A stretch of 5,599 nt of DNA, from assembly GCA_012270805.1 (NCBI GenBank), contig JAAXHR010000390.1:1-5599 (forward strand), read 5' to 3'. A program made the translations under genes and the position numbers. A model generated the notes under the pieces. It saw only the letters and a program-made list of their open reading frames with translations, was not told the origin of the DNA and searched no databases. Below, one piece after another: positions 1-4,561 of this stretch; within the stretch, counting starts at the first letter, position 1, and each line of letters opens with the position of its first letter. The DNA is from Dehalococcoidia bacterium. Lineage in GTDB: Bacteria > Chloroflexota > Dehalococcoidia > Lucifugimonadales > Lucifugimonadaceae.

Positions 1-788
1 TTGGTGTTGAGTTTCTGAGCTTTCTTGCCTCGGCCCTTCTGCGCGGTCTCGTCGAACACGCCGAAACGCTCCATCAGGTTGGTGTTCTCGTATATCTCGA
101 GTGTGTCGGTCAGGTATCGGAGCAGCAACTCGTAGGGCGGAAGCTTGCTCATGTCTTTGACCTGAGTGTCGCGCGCCGCGTTGATCATCGCTCGGTACTC
201 GAAATCGGTGAGCAACTGTTCGAGCGTTACCGGCTTCGGCTTGGCCATGTAAGTGGCGATCTGGTCGGCAATGGACGCAAGCCGGCTGAGTCGGCGCAAA
301 ACGATGGCAACGACATCGGAAGCAGTAACCTTGGGAGGATTGTCCGGCAACTGGTCACGGTTGCGCGGGTACTCCTTGAAGCCGTATTGGGTCTCAAGCG
401 TGCCGCGGATGTCCCACTCGATACGCTCGAGCCGGTTGGCAGATTCGACGCGTTGCGAAAGCATCGCTTCGTCGGCCTTGCTAAGGAGCTGGACATCGCC
501 GATTTCGCGGAGATACATCCGCACGTTGTCGTCGGTAGCGGAATCGTCGGACACAGCCGCCGCGGGGTTGATATCAGGCCCTTCCTCACGAGCGGCTTCC
601 CATACTTCGAGTTCAGACGAAGCAGAGGTGACCCTCATCGCGGGTGCGCCTTCGTCGTCAGAAGACAGATCCGCGAATCGTAACTCGCTGTTGTCGCTCG
701 GCGACATAACAGCGGAGCCCGTATCGTCGGTCGTCAACTCTGTTTCGTCTTCAGAAGTGTCGTCAATTCGAGTGTTGGTAATGGTCAC
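1..788 (-). CDS. rpoD: Primary sigma-70 factor RpoD/SigA, N-terminal part (3' end beyond left edge)
   Basis: Main RNA polymerase sigma factor, which directs core enzyme to housekeeping promoters. Read from a GTG at 788, 262 complete codons are visible and the frame stays open to the left edge. Residues 1-85 are acidic and low in complexity (rich in D, E, S, T), as in sigma region 1.1 territory. Residues 86-115 match sigma-70 region 1.2, with the stretch VRMYLREIGDVQLLS followed by an SQRVE ending. Residues 116-262 do not enter region 2 (no RLVV-type helix yet). They form a largely helical, charged segment in the place of the non-conserved region between 1.2 and 2.1. Regions 2-4 must lie outside the window. 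The start could equally be the TTG one codon upstream (789-791), which has better spacing to the AGGAAAGG site. The family call rests on region 1.2; primary rather than alternative sigma is inferred from the acidic N-terminus and the insert. Confidence 0.88.
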   Translation of the reverse strand, partial: MTITNTRIDDTSEDETELTTDDTGSAVMSPSDNSELRFADLSSDDEGAPAMRVTSASSELEVWEAAREEGPDINPAAAVSDDSATDDNVRMYLREIGDVQLLSKADEAMLSQRVESANRLERIEWDIRGTLETQYGFKEYPRNRDQLPDNPPKVTASDVVAIVLRRLSRLASIADQIATYMAKPKPVTLEQLLTDFEYRAMINAARDTQVKDMSKLPPYELLLRYLTDTLEIYENTNLMERFGVFDETAQKGRGKKAQKLNT

Positions 789-802
789 CAATTGGTGGTT
801 TC

Positions 803-810
803 CCTTTCCT
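803..810 (-). promoter_or_regulatory. Ribosome binding site of the sigma factor gene
   Basis: On the minus strand AGGAAAGG lies 14 nt before the GTG at 788 and 11 nt before the in-frame TTG at 791. No other purine-rich motif lies closer. The spacing slightly favours TTG, but either start gives essentially the same protein. Confidence 0.5.
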
Positions 811-1009
811 AGCTACCTTTTGGTCGATATCTGGCTAGTTTTTGATTTCCGAGTCGATTTTCGTCTGATCGGATGTATTATTGCGAAACAATCCGTAAGG
901 GTTCTGCAAAACGCGCCTTGGTTTTTCGGCTTGCGTCGGGAGTGGTTCTGAGGTTCCCGCTCGAAGCATTGGCTCAGTTAATCCCGGAGTCAACCGTACT
1001 GCGCCTATT

Positions 1010-1039
1010 TTCTAGGTTTGAAGGTACCCTCTTCTAGGT
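1010..1039. repeat. Short direct repeat TTCTAGGT, 22 bp period
   Basis: The octamer TTCTAGGT occurs at 1010-1017 and again at 1032-1039. The 22-bp spacing, about two helical turns, puts both copies on the same DNA face. It lies in the presumed leader of the sigma factor gene. It could be a protein-binding site or chance; function is unknown. Confidence 0.35.
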
Positions 1040-1137
1040 GTTACGACGCGTGTTTCGGCGAAGTTTCGTTTCGGTTTAGAGTTTCCGCGCGCCGCGGGTA
1101 TAAAAGTCTTGTAATCTCGTCGGGTGCGGAAGTTTTA

Positions 1138-1167
1138 ATTTTAGCACTCTTAAGAGAATCGTGTGAA
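1138..1167 (-). promoter_or_regulatory. Candidate sigma-A promoter reading toward rpoD
   Basis: On the minus strand TTCACA (1162-1167, five of six matches to TTGACA) is followed after 18 nt by TAAAAT (1138-1143, five of six matches to TATAAT). A TG precedes the −10 at the extended −10 position (TGC then TAAAAT). Transcription would begin near 1131 and give a leader of about 340 nt before the sigma factor start. The only gene downstream on this strand is rpoD. It is the best promoter match I found in the region, but it is a pattern match only. Confidence 0.5.
1141..1167 (-). promoter_or_regulatory. CIRCE-like HrcA operator (one perfect, one degenerate half)
   Basis: CIRCE, the operator bound by the heat-shock repressor HrcA, has the consensus TTAGCACTC, nine bases, GAGTGCTAA. 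Here 1141-1149 is exactly TTAGCACTC, a 9-base spacer follows (1150-1158), and 1159-1167 (TCGTGTGAA) matches five of nine positions of the second half. In total 14 of 18 consensus positions match with correct spacing. The site spans the −35, spacer and part of the −10 of the candidate promoter, where a repressor would block RNA polymerase. The degenerate half is the one overlapping the −35. HrcA binding is inferred. Confidence 0.42.
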
Positions 1168-1180
1168 TTTGCGATAAGTG

Positions 1181-1223
1181 GGCATACTACGCTCGCGCCC
1201 CTTTCGTCCAACGAAAAGGGCAG
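1181..1223 (-). repeat. Palindromic intergenic repeat, copy A (minus orientation)
   Basis: Imperfect hairpin with arms at 1197-1206 and 1212-1221 (CCCCTTTCG and CGAAAAGGG plus a closing G-C, one mismatch). On the minus strand it is followed by a tail, GGGCGCGAGCG then GTATGC, that also follows copy D on the plus strand. The shared tail shows that A and D are the same element in opposite orientations. With copy B it forms a pair 45 bp apart, both carrying CGAAAAGGGCAG. It lies downstream of the dehydrogenase but lacks a following T tract. Confidence 0.65.
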
Positions 1224-1235
1224 CACATCAGCCGC

Positions 1236-1276
1236 CATCAACCCCCTTCGCCCATGCGAAAAGGGCAGAGGGATGG
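1236..1276 (-). repeat. Palindromic intergenic repeat, copy B, directly after the dehydrogenase stop
   Basis: Inner stem TTCGC/GCGAA (1247-1251 with 1256-1260), then a bulge, then three G-C pairs. An outer stem joins CCATC (1236-1240) with GATGG (1272-1276). It begins immediately downstream of the dehydrogenase stop codon on the minus strand. It could act as an RNA 3'-end stabiliser or weak terminator, but no run of T follows, so a classic intrinsic terminator is not supported. It shares CGAAAAGGGCAG with copy A. Confidence 0.55.
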
Positions 1277-2308
1277 TTATTCCCAATTGATTACGAACTT
1301 GCCTGGCGCGCCTGCTGCGAAAGTTTCGTATGCCGTCGGCGCTTCTTCGATACCACATCGACCAGTTATCAACGATCCCAACGGAACACCTCGGCGCGCG
1401 GTGAATCTCGCCGCCTCTTCGAGCCCATGAGTGCTGAAGGTCCATGATCCCACAAGCGTCAAATGCCTGTGGATGATGTCTGGGCTGGGTTCGACGTGGA
1501 AATCGCCGCCTTCTCCGACGAAGCAGCAGCGACCGAATATCTTGGTCGATTGCACCGCTGCGAGTCGTGTCTCGTGGATACCGATTGCCTCCAGGGTTGC
1601 GTCGGCGCCTTCGCCGTAAGTCAAGTCCAGAATCTGATCGACTGCAGAGCCGTCGTTGTTGTCTACTACTGCCCACGCGCCCGCGGACTTCGCCATCTCA
1701 AGTCGTTCGCCAGAGATGTCGACCGATATCACGCGTGCTCCCATCTCCGCGGCAAACATCACCCCTGCCAATCCGACCGGCCCGGCACCGAATATCGCTA
1801 TTGTGTCGAGACCCGACAGTTGAAGCTTCTTCAATCCGTGGAATGCGGTGCTGGCGCCGCAGGCGAGAAATGCGCCTACTTCATAGCTCAACTCGTCAGG
1901 TAATGTCAGGCATGTGTCAGCACGAGCAATCATATAGTCGCCATGCCCTCCGTGCCTGCTGTAGCCGTGCGTCAAACGCTCCATCCCGGAGCAAAGCTGT
2001 GACCAGCCCTCTCTGCACATCCGGCAATTTCCACAACCTTCGTAGTGGTGCTGGAGGATGCGGTCTCCGATACTAAGACCTTCGACTCCGTCGCCGAGCC
2101 TTGCGACCTCACCGCAAGGCTCGTGACCGGGGCGCACGGAGTCGCGGGCGGCATCTTCAGAAGACAGCGGCACGCGGTACCGATGCAGATCGGAGCCGCA
2201 CATTCCGGACGACCGCATCTTGAGCAAGACGTATCCGGGATCCGGCTCTTCATCCGGGTAGTCGATCACCTCCGAACAGTTGTCACCAAGGAACCTGACT
2301 CCACGCAT
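1277..2308 (-). CDS. Zinc-dependent alcohol/polyol dehydrogenase (MDR superfamily)
   Basis: Cytoplasmic NAD(P)-linked oxidoreductase of 343 residues, the usual size for the threonine/sorbitol/alcohol dehydrogenase branch of the medium-chain family. The N-terminal GroES-like domain carries the catalytic zinc ligands C37 (in MCGSD) and H62 next to E63 (GHE), with C150 (ACGAS) as probable third ligand. The structural zinc lobe is complete, with C92, C95, C98 and C106 in a CxxCxxCx7C pattern. The Rossmann fold begins at GAGPVG (174-179). D197 at the end of the second strand (ISVDIS) favours NAD over NADP. The start is the ATG at 2308, with GGAGG seven bases upstream; a longer reading frame to 2413 lacks such a site and would cross an upstream dyad. 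The substrate cannot be told from sequence: threonine, polyol, formaldehyde or other alcohols are all possible. It stands alone, divergent from the surface protein gene. Confidence 0.9.
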   Translation of the reverse strand: MRGVRFLGDNCSEVIDYPDEEPDPGYVLLKMRSSGMCGSDLHRYRVPLSSEDAARDSVRPGHEPCGEVARLGDGVEGLSIGDRILQHHYEGCGNCRMCREGWSQLCSGMERLTHGYSRHGGHGDYMIARADTCLTLPDELSYEVGAFLACGASTAFHGLKKLQLSGLDTIAIFGAGPVGLAGVMFAAEMGARVISVDISGERLEMAKSAGAWAVVDNNDGSAVDQILDLTYGEGADATLEAIGIHETRLAAVQSTKIFGRCCFVGEGGDFHVEPSPDIIHRHLTLVGSWTFSTHGLEEAARFTARRGVPLGSLITGRCGIEEAPTAYETFAAGAPGKFVINWE

Positions 2309-2315
2309 CGCGTTA

Positions 2316-2320
2316 CCTCC
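2316..2320 (-). promoter_or_regulatory. Shine-Dalgarno site fixing the dehydrogenase start
   Basis: GGAGG on the minus strand, with a 7-nt spacer to the ATG at 2306-2308. This decides the start against the in-frame ATG 35 codons upstream. Confidence 0.85.
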
Positions 2321-2360
2321 GAGTTCGGAACGTTTATCTTGCCAGCGTTTTTCGCTTGCC

Positions 2361-2375
2361 GCATCGGTTCGATGC
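2361..2375. promoter_or_regulatory. Perfect dyad GCATCG-GTT-CGATGC upstream of the dehydrogenase
   Basis: Six-base arms, 2361-2366 and 2370-2375, separated by 3 bases. An extra CTT/AAG pairing is possible across a GCC bulge. It lies about 53 bp upstream of the dehydrogenase ATG, where an operator or leader hairpin would sit. No strong promoter hexamers could be placed around it; GATAAA nearer the gene is a weak −10. The role is inferred from position and symmetry only. Confidence 0.4.
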
Positions 2376-2417
2376 AAGAAGTCTAACTTGGGATTGTGGT
2401 CGATGCTGGGCAATCAT

Positions 2418-2494
2418 AGCCCCTTTCGCCCACGAAAGGGGCGCGAACGAGCGCAGCGACGTGAGCGGGGTATGCGCTGGGTGGTTGGGAAATG
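2418..2494 (+). repeat. Palindromic intergenic repeat, copy C (perfect hairpin, long form)
   Basis: Perfect 10-bp stem: G2419 plus CCCCTTTCG (2420-2428) pairs with CGAAAGGGG (2433-2441) plus C2442, with a CCCA loop. The tail matches copy D (GGGCGCGA, then GCGGGGTATGCGC, then GG.TTGGGAA.TG) except for about 18 extra bases at 2450-2467 between GCGCGA and GCGGGG. It lies between divergent genes, where neither gene needs a terminator, so the family is better seen as a dispersed element than as terminators. It also argues against the surface protein gene beginning upstream at 2356. Confidence 0.7.
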
Positions 2495-2580
2495 TACGAG
2501 CTGGTGCAAAGCAGAATGGGATTTATGGGGCGTCAAATCCCGTGACAGTGCTGATACGTCTAAACTTGCTTAAGAGTGAA

Positions 2581-4491
2581 GTGAAAGATCAGAGGCACCG
2601 AAATTTGACCCCATCTCTTAGGCCAGTTCTGGTAGTCGCCATGCTTAGCGCACTGGCCGCGGCGGTGTTGGCAGCAGTGCCTCTCTTCGGCCCGGTCGGG
2701 TCGCCTGCCATCGCTCAGTCAACGCCTCAATCAACGCCGACGCCGACGGGCAGCCCCACTCCCACACCGACGCCGCAGTCGACGCCGATCAGCCACCACC
2801 CCGACGAGGATTTCATTCCGTCGGATTTTCCCGCAGGAAGTGAAGCGCTCGGCATCTGGTCGGATGGCACGACGATCTGGATTGTGAGCAATATCACGGA
2901 TAGTGGGGACGACAAAATCTTAGCCTACACACTCGCCTCAAAAGCCCGTGATTCCGCGAAAGATTTCGACGATCTGAAAAGGGAGGACTTTGAGGGAAAT
3001 CCAGCGGGGAACGACGAACCGACCGCCATCTGGTCGGACGGTACGACGATGTGGGTGGCGGATGAAGACGGTGTAGACGGTATCCACATCTACGTGTATA
3101 ACCTATCCGACCAGACTCGGCTTCCTCTCGAAGACTTCGGAACACTACCTGACGCGGGTAATAACGATCCTTTTGGCATCTGGTCGGATGGCACGACGAT
3201 CTACGTATCGGATGGAGGTGATACTCCTAAGATCTTCGCCTATGTCCTAGCTTCGGGAACCCACGATTCCGATAAGGGTTTCGACTTAGACACGAATAAC
3301 AGCGGTCCACGCGGCATCTGGGGCGACACAGGCACAACAACGCTCTACGTCGTGGATGCTTCAGGGAGTGTATTCGCCTATAACTACAGCACCAAAGCAC
3401 GCGATTCCGGTAGAGATTTCACCCTAGATACGGCTAACAATAACCCGTACGGCATCTGGTCAGACGGCACGACGACATGGATCTCGAACTCGGATCCGGA
3501 TGCAGCATCGGATCCGAACAAGGTGTTTGCCTATCAGCCAACTGCCCCCACTCCGACACCGACGAACACTCCCACTCCGACACCGACGGACACTCCCATC
3601 GTTGTGCCGCCAACAGATACTCCGGTACCGACAGCGACGAACACTCCGAGACCCAGACCGACACGAACACCCACTCGCACGCCCACCTCGACGGCTACAT
3701 CGACATCCACTGCCACGTCTACTCCGACATCTACATCGACACCTACTGCCACGCCAACACCAACACCGACTCCCACCCCCACTCCGACGCCGACGCTAAC
3801 ACCCACTGCCACGTCCACTCCGACGCCAACACCATTACCGACATCGACACCAACACCTGTTCCACCGACTGAGACACCTGTTCCGCCGACAGATACTCCT
3901 TCGCCCACACCAACACTGACATACACGCCTACGGCCACCTATACGCCGACACCCACGGATACGCCTACAGCCACCTCCACGCCGACTGCAACTGCTACTC
4001 CGACACCTCAGCCAACATCGACAGCGACGCCGACCCCAACATCAACAGCCACGCCGGTGCCGACGCCGACGTCTACTTCTACACCCACGGCCACGCCTAC
4101 ATCTGTGCCTACTCCCACCGCCACACCGTCGGCGACGCCCACTGAAACGCCGACCGCGACAGCAACTAACACAGCCACACCGACGCCTCGGCCGAGCGAT
4201 ACGCCGACACCGACGTGGACGCCCGAGCCCAGACCAACCAGCACCAGCACGCCGGAAGTTGTGGCGGTGCTGCCAACGCCCGAAGCAGAGGATCAGCAAC
4301 CGACGGTCACGCCGACGGAATTGGAACAGCCGGCGATACCCGTTATCGGTGATGCGATACCACGCGCAATGGAAGCGTTGGGCGAGGTAGCGAGGGCGGC
4401 TCGCGAACGGTCCAGTCTGATGCTCTCACTACTGATTGCCTTGCTCTTGGCGGGCGGAGTCTTCGCCTATCTGATCCTGCGAAGGCGGTAG
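2581..4491 (+). CDS. Exported, membrane-anchored protein with propeller-like repeats and Thr-Pro stalk
   Basis: Predicted cell-surface protein of 636 residues; the function is unknown. Residues 1-15 are basic (K2, R5, R7, R14) and are followed by a hydrophobic core (16-40) ending in AIA-Q, a plausible signal peptidase site at 45/46. A first Thr-Pro linker spans 47-70. Five repeats with the signature GIWSDGTT begin at residues 91, 149, 199, 245 and 291, each followed by a W/Y-V-x-D strand, an FAY strand and an RDS..DF element. Repeats of 46-58 residues suggest propeller blades. Residues 321-558 are almost entirely Thr-Pro dipeptides with Ser, Ala or Val, an extended and probably glycosylated stalk. 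A transmembrane helix (613-633) and a final RRR anchor the C-terminus; I see no LPXTG-type sortase signal. GTG 2581 was chosen because it supplies the basic n-region. Its Shine-Dalgarno is weak (AAGAG), and ATG 2641 is the alternative. Glycan, protein or surface binding is possible but not shown. Confidence 0.82.
   Translation: MKDQRHRNLTPSLRPVLVVAMLSALAAAVLAAVPLFGPVGSPAIAQSTPQSTPTPTGSPTPTPTPQSTPISHHPDEDFIPSDFPAGSEALGIWSDGTTIWIVSNITDSGDDKILAYTLASKARDSAKDFDDLKREDFEGNPAGNDEPTAIWSDGTTMWVADEDGVDGIHIYVYNLSDQTRLPLEDFGTLPDAGNNDPFGIWSDGTTIYVSDGGDTPKIFAYVLASGTHDSDKGFDLDTNNSGPRGIWGDTGTTTLYVVDASGSVFAYNYSTKARDSGRDFTLDTANNNPYGIWSDGTTTWISNSDPDAASDPNKVFAYQPTAPTPTPTNTPTPTPTDTPIVVPPTDTPVPTATNTPRPRPTRTPTRTPTSTATSTSTATSTPTSTSTPTATPTPTPTPTPTPTPTLTPTATSTPTPTPLPTSTPTPVPPTETPVPPTDTPSPTPTLTYTPTATYTPTPTDTPTATSTPTATATPTPQPTSTATPTPTSTATPVPTPTSTSTPTATPTSVPTPTATPSATPTETPTATATNTATPTPRPSDTPTPTWTPEPRPTSTSTPEVVAVLPTPEAEDQQPTVTPTELEQPAIPVIGDAIPRAMEALGEVARAARERSSLMLSLLIALLLAGGVFAYLILRRR
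2851..3540 (+). repeat. Five coding repeats of the propeller-like domain
   Basis: Repeat signatures start at 2851, 3025, 3175, 3313 and 3451 (spacings 174, 150, 138 and 138 bp). The first 28 bases of repeats 1 and 3 (2851-2878 and 3175-3202) are identical, including every wobble base. Repeats 2 and 5 differ at a few positions, and repeat 4 has drifted (GIWGDTGTTT). Tandem duplication with later divergence is the simplest reading. Confidence 0.8.
3541..4254 (+). repeat. Low-complexity (ACN CCN)n tract encoding the Thr-Pro stalk
   Basis: About 715 bp of mostly alternating Thr and Pro codons with scattered Ser, Ala, Asp and Val. The sequence is rich in ACNCCN hexamers with strong C over G bias on the plus strand. 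The antisense reading gives long Gly-Val shadow frames that are not genes. Such tracts are prone to slippage and unequal recombination, so stalk length may vary between strains. Confidence 0.85.
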
Positions 4492-4503
4492 GGCGGCTAT
4501 CAC

Positions 4504-4560
4504 AGCCCCTTTCGTGCGCGAAATGGGCGCGAGCGGGGTATGCGCGGAGGTTGGGAAGTG
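4504..4560 (+). repeat. Palindromic intergenic repeat, copy D, in the convergent gap
   Basis: Hairpin arms at 4505-4514 and 4519-4528 (GCCCCTTTCG and CGAAATGGGC, one mismatch) are followed by GCGAGCGGGGTATGCGC and TTGGGAAGTG, matching copy C without its 18-bp insertion. It starts 12 bp after the surface protein stop and ends just before the kinase stop, so it could separate the two convergent transcripts. No T tract follows on either strand. Confidence 0.68.
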
Positions 4561-4561
4561 G

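Larger units (their letters stand above)
789..1276. other. Long non-coding region between sigma factor and dehydrogenase genes
   Basis: No convincing gene was found on either strand. The part nearest the sigma gene would be its 5' leader, about 340 nt if the promoter at 1138-1167 is used. A 44-codon minus-strand reading frame (969 to 835) has no Shine-Dalgarno and no recognisable content. The right part holds two palindromic repeat copies. A weaker −10-like AATAAT on the minus strand (877-882) has no matching −35. Confidence 0.6.

Noticed and set aside
253..951. Plus-strand frame of 232 codons over the sigma factor gene
   Set aside because: Antisense to the region with clear sigma 1.2 similarity; Ser/Arg-rich with no recognisable domain.
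835..969. 44-codon minus-strand frame in the sigma factor leader
   Set aside because: No ribosome binding site and no recognisable content; could exist as a leader peptide but unsupported.
988..993. TTGACT on the minus strand as −35 of a second rpoD promoter
   Set aside because: The hexamer at 17-bp spacing is AATGCT, only three of six −10 matches.
1041..1676. Minus-strand frame of 211 codons overlapping the dehydrogenase
   Set aside because: Different frame of the dehydrogenase 3' part; Arg-rich, crosses both palindromic repeats, no Shine-Dalgarno or family match.
2356..2580. Upstream extension of the surface protein to an ATG at 2356
   Set aside because: It would place the palindromic repeat in coding sequence, overlap the dehydrogenase leader and bury the signal peptide about 90 residues inside the protein.
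3534..3938. Gly-Val repeat proteins on the minus strand (also 4008-4250)
   Set aside because: They are the mirror reading of the Thr-Pro codon tract, not independent genes.
3541..4254. CRISPR array or satellite repeat
   Set aside because: No regular repeat-spacer period; the tract keeps an open reading frame and encodes Thr-Pro.
4505..4528. Hairpin D as a classic intrinsic terminator
   Set aside because: The stem is good but no T run follows on either strand, and the same hairpin occurs between divergent genes.
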